Numbered from the stretch's first letter, positions 1-8,297 are shown. The stretch: DNA of 64,000 bases from Lysobacter sp. yr284 (GCF_900107375.1 NZ_FNPT01000001.1:806001-870000); one strand, 5' to 3'. Notes: generated by a model from the letters alone, not told the origin. Translations and numbers: made by a program.

Positions 1-4
1 CGCA

Positions 5-38
5 CAGCGTCGGGCCTGAAGGCCCTCCCACAAAAGCC
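5..38. repeat. Half copy of palindromic repeat family B
   Basis: Contains the core CGGGCCTGAAGGCCCTCCC, the same unit found as paired inverted copies near 8.2, 20.6, 34.5 and 43.8 kb. Only one arm lies in the window; the partner may lie beyond the left edge. No coding potential is seen in bases 1-141. Confidence 0.6.
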
Positions 39-88
39 GTTGCGCGCGCAGGCGATGCGCTTGCGTGCTGAAGGGCACTGAAGTCTCT

Positions 89-115
89 GGATCCCCGCGT
101 TCGCGGGGATGACGG
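89..115. repeat. Palindromic repeat family C copy
   Basis: A short palindrome, ATCCCCGCG-TT-CGCGGGGAT, followed by GACG. Related copies occur at 9676-9699, 9824-9851 and 24331-24357. It sits just past the end of the sulfurtransferase gene, where it could form a transcript-end hairpin. Confidence 0.55.
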
Positions 116-141
116 CCGATCGGAGCGCGGCGCAGCCCGCC

Positions 142-993
142 TCACTCGTCCCCGGTCGCGACCGGTCGCTGCGGGTCCTCGATCCAGCCGCTCCACGAGC
201 CGGTGTAGAGCCCGGCGCCGTCGAAGCCGGCATGCGCCAGCGCCAGCAGATGATGGCAGGCGGTGACGCCCGAGCCGCACATCGCCGCGACTTGCGCGGG
301 TTCGCGCCCCTGCAGCAGCGGCGAGAATTCCTGCGCCAGCGCCTGCGGCGACTTGAAGCGGCCGTCGTCGAGGTTGAGCGCGTAGGCGCGGTTGCGCGCG
401 CCCGGCACGTGGCCGGCGCGCTTGTCCAGCGGCTCGACTTCGCCGCGGAAACGCTCGCCGGCGCGCGCGTCGATCAGCAGGCCGCCGGAATCGAGCAGCG
501 AACGCACTTGCTGCGCGTCGAGCAGGCGGCGCGCGTCGTAGCTGGCCTCGTACCGGGCCGGTTGCGGCGTCGGAATGTCGGCATCGACCGGCAGCCCGAG
601 CGCGCTCCAGCGCTGCCAGCCGCCGTCGAGCACGGCGACGCGGCGATGGCCGAGCACGCGCAGCAGGAACCACAGGCGCGAGGCGGCGAGCGCGCCGTCG
701 GCGGCGTCGTAGACCACGACCTGGTGCTGCGCGGTCACGCCCCAGCGGCCGAGCGTGGCGACGAAGTCGGCCGCGTCCGGCCACGGGTGGCGGCCGCCGC
801 CGGGCTTGCGGTGGTCGGACAGGTCGCGGTCGAGGTCGGCGTAGCGCGCGCCGGGAATGTGCGCCGCGCGGTAGGCCTGTTCGCTGGCGGCGCGATCGGC
901 CAGCGAGGTGCGCGTGTCGATCACGATCAAGTCGTCGCGGCCCAGCGCCGCGGCCAGGTCTTCGGCCGATACCAGGGTGGTCCAGTCGCTCAT
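142..993 (-). CDS. sseA: 3-mercaptopyruvate sulfurtransferase (two-domain rhodanese)
   Basis: 283 residues with two tandem rhodanese domains (about 5-130 and 155-280). The active-site loop CGSGVTA starts at Cys239; this CG(S/T)GVT form is typical of mercaptopyruvate sulfurtransferases rather than thiosulfate-specific rhodaneses. The N-terminal domain has no loop cysteine and is presumably structural, as in the family. The enzyme moves sulfur from 3-mercaptopyruvate to thiol acceptors in the cytoplasm. The start is the ATG beginning MSDWTTLVSAEDL, which overlaps the Nudix stop codon by 4 bp (ATGA). This implies translational coupling as the last gene of a three-gene operon. A longer in-frame extension upstream lies inside the Nudix gene and was rejected. 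Confidence 0.9.
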   Translation of the reverse strand: MSDWTTLVSAEDLAAALGRDDLIVIDTRTSLADRAASEQAYRAAHIPGARYADLDRDLSDHRKPGGGRHPWPDAADFVATLGRWGVTAQHQVVVYDAADGALAASRLWFLLRVLGHRRVAVLDGGWQRWSALGLPVDADIPTPQPARYEASYDARRLLDAQQVRSLLDSGGLLIDARAGERFRGEVEPLDKRAGHVPGARNRAYALNLDDGRFKSPQALAQEFSPLLQGREPAQVAAMCGSGVTACHHLLALAHAGFDGAGLYTGSWSGWIEDPQRPVATGDE

Positions 994-1790
994 CGCACGG
1001 CCTCCAGGCGTTGTCGCAGGTTGAGCAGCATCGACGCGGTCGCGCCCCAGATGCGCTGGTCGGGCCAGCGGTATTCCAGCACGTGGCGCGCGCGTCCCTT
1101 GTATTCCAGGGTGCGGGTGGTGAGGTTGTCGGGATCCAGCAGGAACGCCAGCGGCACCTCGAACACCGCCGCCACTTCCGCCGGATCGGGCGCGGCGACA
1201 TAGGCCGGATCGACCGTCGCCACCAGCGGCAGCACGCGGAAGCCGGTGATGGTCACCAGCGGGTCGAGGAAGCCCAGCGGCGCGATCTGCGAAGGCGGTA
1301 CGCCGATTTCCTCGAACGTCTCGCGCAGCGCCGCGGCGACCGCGTCCTCGTCGTCGGGCTCGATCCGCCCGCCCGGGAAGCTGACCTGGCCGCCGTGCTG
1401 GCGCAGGCCGTCGGTGCGCCGGGTCAGCAGCACCTGCACGCCCTGCGGCCGCGGCACCAGGCCGACCAGCACCGCCGCCTGCGCGCGCAGCGCGTTGTCC
1501 GGCAGCAGGCCGTGCAGGTCGTCGAGGTTCCAGCCGTCGTCCTCGGGCGCGGCGTCGAGCGGATGCAGCGCCGCCAGCAGGCGGATGCGCGCGCGCGAGT
1601 CGCCGGCGAGGAAGTCGGCATCGAAGCGGTTGCCCACGGCGGGCGCGTCGGCAACGGCGGTGCTCGCCGCCGCGTTCGCAGCGGTCTTGCGCGAACCTGG
1701 GCCGTCGGTCGCGCACGCGCCCGCGGCGTGCTCGTCCGGGGCGCGCGCGTCCGCGGCGCGTTCGTCGCCGGGGCGGTCGCGCCCGCTCAT
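990..1790 (-). CDS. CoA pyrophosphatase-type Nudix hydrolase
   Basis: 266 residues. The Nudix box lies at about 140-164 (GGRIEPDDED ... RETFEEIG) and is preceded by LLTRRTDGLRQHGGQVSFPG. That preceding block is the signature separating the CoA-diphosphatase subfamily (NudL/UPF0035) from other Nudix enzymes. The expected reaction is hydrolysis of CoA or its derivatives to 3',5'-ADP and phosphopantetheine, Mg or Mn dependent. The first 60 residues are an Ala/Asp/Arg-rich low-complexity stretch not needed for the fold. The gene overlaps the DUF1289 gene upstream and sseA downstream, each by 4 bp, so the three are probably co-translated. The start (MSGRDRPG) was chosen because of the ATGA overlap; a longer in-frame extension runs through the DUF1289 gene. 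Confidence 0.88.
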   Translation of the reverse strand: MSGRDRPGDERAADARAPDEHAAGACATDGPGSRKTAANAAASTAVADAPAVGNRFDADFLAGDSRARIRLLAALHPLDAAPEDDGWNLDDLHGLLPDNALRAQAAVLVGLVPRPQGVQVLLTRRTDGLRQHGGQVSFPGGRIEPDDEDAVAAALRETFEEIGVPPSQIAPLGFLDPLVTITGFRVLPLVATVDPAYVAAPDPAEVAAVFEVPLAFLLDPDNLTTRTLEYKGRARHVLEYRWPDQRIWGATASMLLNLRQRLEAVR

Positions 1791-1987
1791 GAGCGGTTGG
1801 ATTCGCGCTGCGGCAGCACGTGTTCCATCAGGCGCAGGCGTTCGTCGTCGTTCATCTGCGACCAGCGCGCGATCTCGGCGGTAGTGCGGTGGCAGCCCAG
1901 GCACAGGCCGTCGTCGCCGAGTTGGCAAATGCCGATGCAGGGGCTCAGCACCGCGCGGAATGTCGTCATGTCGTCCACCGGGGCCAT
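1787..1987 (-). CDS. DUF1289 small Cys protein
   Basis: 66 residues with four cysteines, C17-x3-C21-x7-C29-x2-C32, in the context SPCIGIC ... CLGCHRT, followed by EIARWSQMNDDERLRLME. This is the DUF1289 (YdhL-like) pattern. The cysteines may bind a metal, but the function is unknown. It is the first gene of the operon with the Nudix hydrolase and SseA, overlapping the Nudix start by 4 bp. DUF1289 genes next to small metabolic enzymes are common in proteobacteria. Confidence 0.82.
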   Translation of the reverse strand: MAPVDDMTTFRAVLSPCIGICQLGDDGLCLGCHRTTAEIARWSQMNDDERLRLMEHVLPQRESNRS

Positions 1988-2120
1988 GCCGCCATTGTGC
2001 CTGGCGGCGCAGCCGGGTAAAGCCTCGCCGCAACGATGAAGTCGCGTCCGGCGGCGAGCGCAGCGATAAACGGCGGACGCCGGCCGCGGCGCGCGGCGGC
2101 GGCGTTCGCCCCAGAAACGA

Positions 2121-2145
2121 CTTGCGCCGGACGAGCCGGCGCAAG
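2121..2145 (-). terminator. Intrinsic terminator for the FKBP gene
   Basis: A perfect 10-bp stem, CTTGCGCCGG/CCGGCGCAAG, with a 5-nt loop. On the minus strand it is followed by TCGTTTCTGG. It lies 33 bp past the FKBP stop codon. The same TCGTTTCT tail follows the hairpin in the asnB leader. Confidence 0.65.
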
Positions 2146-2177
2146 TGCGGTGACACGTAAGACCGCGATCGCGGGAC

Positions 2178-2864
2178 TTACTTGACGCTGATCAGCTTGA
2201 TCTCGAACTGCACGGCCACGTTCGGCGGGAACGGGGTGCGCGGGTCGGCGCCGTAGGCCTTCTCGGCCGGCAGGGTCACTTCCCACTTCGAGCCGGCCGG
2301 CATCTGCAGCAGCACGTCGCGCATGGCCTGCATCTCGATCTCGCTGACCTTGATCGACGGGATGTTGTTGGCCGGACGCGCCTGCGCCGGACGCTCGCCC
2401 CACGGGAACGGACCGGCCACTTCCAGGGCCACGGTGCTGGCCTGGGTCGGCTTGGCGCCGGTGCCGTTCTCGACCACGCGGTACTGGGCGCCGCCCGGCA
2501 GCAGCTTCACGCCGGCCTTGGCCTTGTTGGCGTTGATGAAGGTTTCGCTCTTGGCCTTGTTCTCGGACGCGGCCTTGTCCCACTCGGCCTTGGCCTTCTC
2601 GGCCTGGCGCTTCTGCATGTTCTGCACCGCGGTGCGCAGCTGATCCACCGGCACCGAGGGCTGCTTCTTGGCGTAACCGTCCTGCAGGCCCTTGACGATG
2701 GTGTTCACATCGACCTGCTCGCCGCTTTCCACGGCATTGCGGCCGAGATCGTAGCCGAGCGCGTAGCTCAGCTTGCCCTTCTCGGAAGAAGTGTCCTGCG
2801 CGACGGCGTTGCCGGCGGTCAGAGCCAGGGCCGCGACGGCGGCAGCAATCAAACGCAACTTCAT
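2178..2864 (-). CDS. Exported FKBP-type peptidyl-prolyl isomerase
   Basis: 228 residues. The signal peptide covers about 1-22 and ends in ...GNAVA. Next is an alpha-helical, charged FKBP N-terminal domain (about 25-115; LSYALGYDLGRNAVES is typical of Mip/FkpA proteins), then a C-terminal FKBP fold ending AEKAYGADPRTPFPPNVAVQFEIKLISVK-like. The PAGSKWEVTLP and AYG elements of the FKBP core are present. The central region that normally carries the FDSS pocket motif reads EVAGPFPWGERPAQARP instead, so the active site is atypical and isomerase activity may be weak or lost. Expected role: periplasmic folding helper. The start is the ATG right before the signal peptide; a 30-codon upstream extension was rejected. 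A terminator hairpin follows. Confidence 0.82.
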   Translation of the reverse strand: MKLRLIAAAVAALALTAGNAVAQDTSSEKGKLSYALGYDLGRNAVESGEQVDVNTIVKGLQDGYAKKQPSVPVDQLRTAVQNMQKRQAEKAKAEWDKAASENKAKSETFINANKAKAGVKLLPGGAQYRVVENGTGAKPTQASTVALEVAGPFPWGERPAQARPANNIPSIKVSEIEMQAMRDVLLQMPAGSKWEVTLPAEKAYGADPRTPFPPNVAVQFEIKLISVK

Positions 2865-3100
2865 TCGATGAAATCTCCGGTAATGGCACGGGGCGACCTG
2901 AGCCGCCCCGATCAGCTTGGGAGCACCTTCCAATGCCCCGTATGTAGTGTCCATCGGTCGAAAGGCCCCGACAGGACGGGTTAGGATACCGGCGGCAGCG
3001 CTTAACCGCCACTGACGCCAGCCCGCTCTGACCGCGCCGCCGGCGCGGAGTTCAACGGCGGTCGCAATCCCCCCTCGTTCCTGAACCTTACGGCCATCAC

Positions 3101-3883
3101 ATGACCGAATCGCCCTTGCTGATCGCCGATCGCGGCGCCGTGCGCCAGATCACCGTCAACCGCCCGGACAAGCTGAATGCGCTCAACGCGGCCACCCTGG
3201 ACGCCTTGCTGGCCGCTTTCGAGGCCGCCGCGGCCGATCCGGCGGTGCGCACCGTGGTCCTGACCGGGGCCGGCCCCAAGGCCTTCGTCGCCGGCGCCGA
3301 CATCGCCGAAATGAACGGCCTCGCACCGGTCCAGGGCCGCGATTTCTCCCTGCGCGGGCAGAAACTGATGCGCCGGATCGAGAAAATGCCCAAGCCGGTT
3401 GTCGCCATGATCAACGGCTTCGCCCTCGGCGGCGGCCTGGAACTGGCGATGGGCTGCCACCTGCGCATCGCCGCGGACACCGCCAAGGTCGGCCAGCCGG
3501 AGATCAACCTCGGCCTGATCCCGGGCTTCGGCGGCACCCAGCGCCTGCTGCGCCTGGCCGGGCGCGCGGCGACCCTGGAGCTGTGCCTGCTCGGCGCGCC
3601 GATCGACGCGGCGCGCGCGCAGCAGCTGGGCATCGTCAACCGCGTGGTCGCGGCGGCCGAGCTGGAAGCGGAAACCTTCAAGCTCGCCGAGCAACTGGCC
3701 GGGTCCGCGCCGCTGGCGCTGCGCGGCGTGCTCGACTGCATCGCCGTCGGCGGCGAATGCGGCATCGAGGAAGGCCTGGAGTACGAGACCGCGCAGTTCG
3801 GCCTGATGTTCTCCACCGACGACATGCGCGAAGGCACCACTGCTTTCCTGGAACGGCGCAAGCCGGCGTTCCGCGGCAGCTGA
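3101..3883 (+). CDS. Enoyl-CoA hydratase/isomerase (crotonase family)
   Basis: 260 residues, full length for a crotonase. Oxyanion-hole segments are AFVAGADIAEM and ALGGGLELAMGC. The catalytic glutamates are in GQPEINLGLIPGFGGTQRL and in ATLELCLLG, matching Glu144 and Glu164 of rat crotonase. The presence of both supports true hydratase activity on 2-enoyl-CoA in fatty-acid or amino-acid breakdown. It is transcribed divergently from the FKBP gene, with a 236-bp spacer holding both promoters. The stop is 7 bp before the next gene, suggesting co-transcription. The physiological substrate cannot be inferred, as no other beta-oxidation genes are nearby. Confidence 0.9.
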   Translation: MTESPLLIADRGAVRQITVNRPDKLNALNAATLDALLAAFEAAAADPAVRTVVLTGAGPKAFVAGADIAEMNGLAPVQGRDFSLRGQKLMRRIEKMPKPVVAMINGFALGGGLELAMGCHLRIAADTAKVGQPEINLGLIPGFGGTQRLLRLAGRAATLELCLLGAPIDAARAQQLGIVNRVVAAAELEAETFKLAEQLAGSAPLALRGVLDCIAVGGECGIEEGLEYETAQFGLMFSTDDMREGTTAFLERRKPAFRGS

Positions 3884-3890
3884 GCCGGCC

Positions 3891-4361
3891 GTGAGCGAGC
3901 GAGCGCCGACCGCCTGCGTGTGCGCCTGCGCCGATCCGGCGGGCGCGCGCGCGCATGCGATCGCGCGCGCGCTGGCCGGCGACGATCTCGACGGCGCGAT
4001 CGCGCTCGGCCTGCTCGATCCGGACTTCGACACCGCCTGCGCCTGCGCCGCCTGCGCGCCGACGTGCGCGCAACGCAGCCGCGACGCGCGCCAGGCGCGC
4101 CTGCGCGCGCTGGCCGCGCGCGAACGCCACCGCGCCCGCGACCGTCGCCTGCAACGCCGCGCCGAGGAACGCGCGGCGCAGCGCGCCGCGCCCGCCGGCG
4201 CCGCCGACACGGCCGCACGCAGCGACGACGCGGCCGCCGCGGCACCGGCCGAAAGCGCCGCCGTTCCCGGCGCCGCGCCGCCGCACCCGGCCTTGCCCAG
4301 CGCCGTCGCCGCCGCGCTGGCGCGCGCCAAGGCCAAGGCCGCGCAGCGCGGGTCGCCGTAA
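3891..4361 (+). CDS. Cys/Ala/Arg-rich hypothetical protein
   Basis: 156 residues, no recognised family. The N-terminal third carries two cysteine clusters (CVCACADP, and CACAACAPTCAQ near residue 53) that could bind a metal. The middle is strongly basic (RARDRRLQRRAEERAAQR) and the tail is Ala/Pro-rich, probably disordered. It fits neatly between the enoyl-CoA hydratase (7-bp gap) and nth (39-bp gap) on the same strand. That placement and the cysteine pattern are the main support for calling it a gene. Other frames here are also open because of base composition, so confidence is moderate. Confidence 0.55.
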   Translation: MSERAPTACVCACADPAGARAHAIARALAGDDLDGAIALGLLDPDFDTACACAACAPTCAQRSRDARQARLRALAARERHRARDRRLQRRAEERAAQRAAPAGAADTAARSDDAAAAAPAESAAVPGAAPPHPALPSAVAAALARAKAKAAQRGSP

Positions 4362-4400
4362 GCCTTACCCTTTCCCATCCCCTCGCAGCGCCCGCCCCGC

Positions 4401-5342
4401 ATGCCCAAGACCGCGCCCGCCTCCCGGCCAGCCACGTCCGCCCGTTCGTCCTCCGCTCGCACTGGCGCCGTCGCCGCGAGCGAGAAGACAGCGAAAAAGA
4501 AGCCGGCCGCACGCGCAGCCAGGAAGCCCGCGGCCGGCAAGGCCGCGCCGGCGAAAACCGCGAAGCGCGGCGTCGCGGCCAAACCGCTCGCGACCGGCAA
4601 GCGCGCCGCCGCCAAGCCTGCGGCGAAACCGCCCAAGCCCAGCGCGCGCGTCGACGCGACGGTGCGCGAACGCGCCGGCGCGCAGATGAAGCCGGCGCAG
4701 ATCGAGGACATGTTCGCGCGGCTGCAGGCGCTCAATCCGCATCCGGCCACCGAACTGGAATACACCACGCCGTTCGAGTTGCTGGTCGCCGTCGCGCTGT
4801 CGGCGCAGGCCACCGACGTCGGCGTCAACAAGGCCACGCGCAAGCTGTTCCCGGTGGCGAACACGCCGCAGGCGCTGGTCGATCTCGGCGTGGACGGGCT
4901 CAAGCCGTACATCGCCACCATCGGCCTGTTCAACACCAAGGCGCAGAACGTGGTCGCGCTGTCGCAGCAGTTGCTCGACCGGCACGGCGGCGAAGTGCCG
5001 CGCGAGCGCGCCGCGCTGGAGGCGCTGCCCGGCGTCGGCCGCAAGACCGCCAACGTGGTGCTCAACACCGCGTTCGGCGAGCCGACCATCGCGGTCGACA
5101 CGCACATCTTCCGGGTCGCCAACCGCACCGGGCTGGCGCCGGGCAAGGACGTGCTCGCGGTCGAGCACAAGCTGCTCAAAGTGGTGCCCGATCGCTACCT
5201 GCAGGACGCTCACCACTGGCTGATCCTTCACGGACGTTACGTTTGCAAGGCACGCAAACCCGACTGCCCGCACTGCGCCATCCGTGATCTTTGTCGCTTC
5301 CCGGACAAGACACCGGGCGATCCTGAGCCCGTATCCGCTTGA
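4401..5342 (+). CDS. nth: Endonuclease III (DNA glycosylase/AP lyase) with basic N-terminal tail
   Basis: 313 residues; the conserved core starts near MKPAQIEDMFARLQ (base 4686). The core has the helix-hairpin-helix LPGVGRKTANVVLN with the catalytic Lys, the catalytic Asp in AVDTHIFR, and a C-terminal 4Fe-4S ligand set C282-x6-C289-x2-C292-x5-C298. It removes oxidised pyrimidines and cleaves the abasic site. About 95 extra residues precede the core; they are rich in Lys, Ala and Pro (KKKPAARAARKPA) and resemble the histone-like tails seen on other proteins of G+C-rich bacteria. Translation may start at 4401 or at the Met at 4686, which would give a 218-residue enzyme of usual length. The long form is kept because codon usage continues upstream without a break. 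Confidence 0.88.
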   Translation: MPKTAPASRPATSARSSSARTGAVAASEKTAKKKPAARAARKPAAGKAAPAKTAKRGVAAKPLATGKRAAAKPAAKPPKPSARVDATVRERAGAQMKPAQIEDMFARLQALNPHPATELEYTTPFELLVAVALSAQATDVGVNKATRKLFPVANTPQALVDLGVDGLKPYIATIGLFNTKAQNVVALSQQLLDRHGGEVPRERAALEALPGVGRKTANVVLNTAFGEPTIAVDTHIFRVANRTGLAPGKDVLAVEHKLLKVVPDRYLQDAHHWLILHGRYVCKARKPDCPHCAIRDLCRFPDKTPGDPEPVSA

Positions 5343-5382
5343 TCGGAAAGGATATTTCAGCCGAAACCTGGCCGTTGTAACC

Positions 5383-5400
5383 ACGTCATCCCGCGGTCAT
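5383..5400. promoter_or_regulatory. Candidate Pho box upstream of the porin gene
   Basis: Two GTCAT half-sites start at 5385 and 5396, exactly 11 bp apart, the spacing of PhoB half-sites. A further CTGTCAC lies at 5421 but is out of phase. The site is about 90 bp before the porin start. The first half-site resembles the start of repeat family C, so this is the weakest of the three Pho-box candidates. Confidence 0.45.
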
Positions 5401-5488
5401 GCCCAAGAAATAAGTCAGTCCTGTCACATTTACGCAACTTTCACACCCTAGCCTGCGCGCCATCTCTCCACGCCTCAGGGCTAGCCCA

Positions 5489-6781
5489 ATGAAACTCTCG
5501 CGCACCACCCTCGCCGTTGCGTTGCTCGCTGCGCTCGCCGCGCCCGCCGCGCACGCCGAAATCGCCCTCGACGTCATCGGCGACTCGGAAGTCACCTTCG
5601 AAGGTCTGGTCCAGGCGGATTACAACGACTTCAACAGCGATGTCCTGAACCTCAACGGCGACCTGCCGGACGGCAAGGACACCGACCAGGAACTGCGCCG
5701 CGCCGAGCTGGTGCTCAAGGGCAAGGGCCCGGGCAACTTCGAGTGGGTCGCCGGCTACGACGCCAAGGCCGACAAGTTCCTCGACGTCAACCTGAAGTAC
5801 AAGATCGGCGGCGACGGCAACCACTTCGTGCAGTTCGGCCAGTTCAAGCAGCCCAACAGCATGGAAGAGCTGTCCTCGACCAAGAACAACGACTTCATCT
5901 CCAAGGCGATGGTGACCAACACCTTCGGCATCGCCCGCCGCCTCGGCGCCGCCTACAGCTACGGCACCAACGACTGGAGCCTGACCGCCAGCTACTTCGG
6001 CGACGAGCTGACCCGCAACCAGAAGCACGGCAAGGGCTACGGCCTGCGCGGCACCTTCGCCCCGATCAACGAGAAGGGCAACGTCCTGCACCTGGGCCTG
6101 TCGTACGTGAACCTGGACGCGGTGCTGGAAGGCAACACCGGCATCCTCGACAACAGCGCGCGCATCCGCACCCGTCCGCAGGCCGACCTGGCCGCCGGCC
6201 GCCTGGTCGACTCGGGCACCCTGACCAACGTCGACACCCAGGCCATCATCGGCGCCGAGGCGATGTACGTGCAGGGCCCGTTCAAGGTCCAGGCCGAGTA
6301 CATGCGCAGCACGCTGGACCGCTACAAGACCGCCACCCTGACCGGCAAGGACTACACCACCGACAGCTGGTACGTCAGCGGCATGTGGAACATCACCGGC
6401 GAGACCTGGGGCTACAAGTCGGGCACCCCGACCACCCCGCTGCCCAACGAGCCGGCCACCGGCATGTGGCAGGTCGGCCTGCGCTACGACAAGATCGACC
6501 TGAACGACGGCAGCCTGCGTCCGGGCGCCACCCCGACCGCCGCTCCGATCGTCGACGGCGTGCTCGGCGGCGAGATGAGCGCCTGGACCGTGGGCGTGAA
6601 CTGGTACTGGCGCTCGAACTTCAAGTTCATGCTGGACTACTCGATCGTCGACAGCTCGCGCTACATCGGCAAGACCAGCGCGACCTACTCGCAGAGCCCG
6701 CAGTACAACAACCGCACCTTCAACCGCGTGGTCGACGACAGCCCGAACGTGCTGTCGGCGCGCCTGCAGTTCTACTGGTAA
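5489..6781 (+). CDS. Phosphate-selective porin (OprO/OprP family)
   Basis: 430 residues. The signal peptide covers about 1-23 and ends AAPAAHA. Alternating beta strands and repeated aromatic/Gly turns run throughout, and the protein ends in a Trp after the last strand (ARLQFYW), as outer-membrane barrels do. Segments such as FVQFGQFKQPNSMEELSS and DWSLTASYFGDE match the porin O/P family, whose members form trimeric anion channels for phosphate or polyphosphate. Placement directly before pstS genes, with a candidate Pho box upstream and a strong terminator downstream, supports phosphate uptake across the outer membrane. Substrate preference (phosphate versus pyrophosphate) cannot be read from the sequence. 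Confidence 0.85.
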   Translation: MKLSRTTLAVALLAALAAPAAHAEIALDVIGDSEVTFEGLVQADYNDFNSDVLNLNGDLPDGKDTDQELRRAELVLKGKGPGNFEWVAGYDAKADKFLDVNLKYKIGGDGNHFVQFGQFKQPNSMEELSSTKNNDFISKAMVTNTFGIARRLGAAYSYGTNDWSLTASYFGDELTRNQKHGKGYGLRGTFAPINEKGNVLHLGLSYVNLDAVLEGNTGILDNSARIRTRPQADLAAGRLVDSGTLTNVDTQAIIGAEAMYVQGPFKVQAEYMRSTLDRYKTATLTGKDYTTDSWYVSGMWNITGETWGYKSGTPTTPLPNEPATGMWQVGLRYDKIDLNDGSLRPGATPTAAPIVDGVLGGEMSAWTVGVNWYWRSNFKFMLDYSIVDSSRYIGKTSATYSQSPQYNNRTFNRVVDDSPNVLSARLQFYW

Positions 6782-6826
6782 GCGTCCGAAGACTCTCTCT
6801 CCCCCTCGATCGGTTTCGATCGTTAC

Positions 6827-6856
6827 AGGGCGCGGCCGGTGCCGCGCCCTTCTTTT
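6827..6856 (+). terminator. Intrinsic terminator after the porin gene
   Basis: A perfect 10-bp G+C stem, AGGGCGCGGC/GCCGCGCCCT, with loop CGGT, followed by TCTTTTC. It starts 46 bp after the porin stop codon and separates the porin transcript from pstS. Confidence 0.8.
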
Positions 6857-6904
6857 CGCAGCCGGCCCGGCGACGGCGCCTGCCGCGCATCGGTCGACGG
6901 GGCG

Positions 6905-6943
6905 CGTCATCCGTTCGTCATTCTTCCGACCTGCCGCTGTCAC
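6905..6943. promoter_or_regulatory. PhoB box upstream of the first pstS
   Basis: CGTCAT starts at 6905 and again at 6916 (exact 11-bp period). A third in-phase half-site, CTGTCAC, has its GTCA at 6939, 22 bp further on. Tandem GTCA half-sites at 11-bp spacing are the known PhoB binding pattern. The block ends 63 bp before the pstS GTG start, where a promoter is expected. Confidence 0.7.
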
Positions 6944-7006
6944 CCGTCCGTTATGCAATGCGCGCCAATGGATTCGTGCCAGCCGTCTCTCTTCAGGAGC
7001 CCCATC

Positions 7007-8026
7007 GTGTTCAATTCCCGTAGCTTCCGCGTGACCGCGCTGGCCCTGGCCGCCGCGTTCGCCTTCAATGCGCAGGCCGCCGACGTGACCGGCGCCGGCG
7101 CCTCGTTCGTCTACCCGGTGATGTCCAAGTGGTCGGCCGACTACGCCAAGGCCACCAACAAGAAGGTCAACTACCAGTCGATCGGTTCGGGCGGCGGCAT
7201 CGCCCAGATCAAGGCGGCGACCGTGGACTTCGGTTCCTCCGACGCCCCGCTCAAGCCCGAAGAACTGGCCAAGTTCGGCCTGGCCCAGTTCCCGTCGGTG
7301 ATCGGCGGCGTGGTGCCGGTGGTCAACGTCCCGGGCGTGGCGTCCGGCGCGATGAAGCTCGACGGCGCGACCCTGGCCAACATCTTCCTCGGCAAGATCA
7401 CCATGTGGAACGATCCGGCCATCGTCGCCCTCAACGGCGGCGTCAAGCTGCCGGAGAAGAAGATCACCGTCGTGCACCGCTCCGACGGTTCGGGCACCAC
7501 CTTCAACTTCGTCAACTACCTGTCCAAGGTCAGCCCGGAGTGGAAGAGCTCGGTCGGCGAAGGCACCGCGGTCAAGTGGCCGACCGGCATCGGCGGCAAG
7601 GGCAACGAAGGCGTGGCCGCGTACGTCAAGCAGATCCAGGGCGGCATCGGCTACGTCGAGCTGTCCTACGCGCTGCAGAACAAGATGGCCTATTCGCGCC
7701 TGAAGAACGCCGACGGCAAGTTCGTGCTGCCGACCGACGAGACCTTCTCGGCCGCCGCCGCCAGCGCCGACTGGGCCAACGCGAAGGACTTCTACCTGGT
7801 CATGACCAACGCGCCGGGCGAGAACTCCTGGCCGATCACCGCGACCAACTTCATCCTGATGTACAAGCAGCCCAAGAACGCCGAAGGCGCCAAGAACGCC
7901 AAGGAATTCTTCAAGTGGGTCTACGCCAACGGCGATGCGCAGGCCAAGACCCTGGACTACGTGCCGCTGCCCGACGCGCTGGTCAAGCAGATCGAGACCT
8001 ACTGGCAGAGCAACATGAGCTATTGA
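7007..8026 (+). CDS. pstS: Phosphate ABC transporter substrate-binding protein, soluble form
   Basis: 339 residues. The signal peptide ends near ...FAFNAQAADVTGAG with no lipobox, so the protein is released as a soluble periplasmic phosphate-binding protein. Phosphate-contact segments typical of PstS are present: GAGASFVYP, YQSIGSGGGIAQIKA, FGSSDAPL and VHRSDGSGTTFNF. The start is a GTG at 7007 with an AGGAG ribosome-binding site 7 bp before it; the in-frame upstream GTG would add an unlikely 56-residue leader. It precedes a second, lipoprotein pstS and pstCAB-phoU. A terminator and a 500-bp gap separate it from the second copy, so the two are probably expressed separately under PhoB. Confidence 0.9.
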   Translation: MFNSRSFRVTALALAAAFAFNAQAADVTGAGASFVYPVMSKWSADYAKATNKKVNYQSIGSGGGIAQIKAATVDFGSSDAPLKPEELAKFGLAQFPSVIGGVVPVVNVPGVASGAMKLDGATLANIFLGKITMWNDPAIVALNGGVKLPEKKITVVHRSDGSGTTFNFVNYLSKVSPEWKSSVGEGTAVKWPTGIGGKGNEGVAAYVKQIQGGIGYVELSYALQNKMAYSRLKNADGKFVLPTDETFSAAAASADWANAKDFYLVMTNAPGENSWPITATNFILMYKQPKNAEGAKNAKEFFKWVYANGDAQAKTLDYVPLPDALVKQIETYWQSNMSY

Positions 8027-8086
8027 TCCACCGGGAAAGCGATCGGACCGGGGGGTTGCGGTCGCTTGCCAGGGGAGATCGGACGC

Positions 8087-8116
8087 AACGGGCCTTCGGG
8101 CCCGTTTCGTTTTTGC
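8087..8116 (+). terminator. Terminator with UUCG tetraloop after the first pstS
   Basis: An 8-bp stem, AACGGGCC/GGCCCGTT, closed by the extra-stable TTCG loop and followed by TCGTTTTT. It lies 61 bp past the stop codon of the first pstS. Confidence 0.8.
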
Positions 8117-8210
8117 GGCCCGCGCGGGGATGGGCCCGGCGGGGGCAGGCTCGCCGGGAGCGGGCTCATTGGGGCCGGGCTCGCCGGGACCGGGCCGGAG
8201 CGCCGGCTCT

Positions 8211-8297
8211 GGTGGGAGGGCCTTCAGGCCCGACGCTGTTCGGCCGGATCGCCGCGACCTGGAACAAGCGCGTCGGGCCTGAAGGCCCTCCCACAAC
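8211..8297. repeat. Paired inverted copies of repeat family B
   Basis: GTGGGAGGGCCTTCAGGCCC and its reverse complement flank a 36-bp spacer. The spacer has the same GGATCGCCGCGA-like centre as the copies at 34491-34576 and 43799-43884. The 513-bp gap 8027-8539 holds this, a terminator, a G+C-rich degenerate tract (8126-8200) and the Pho box below; no gene is seen. Confidence 0.7.
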
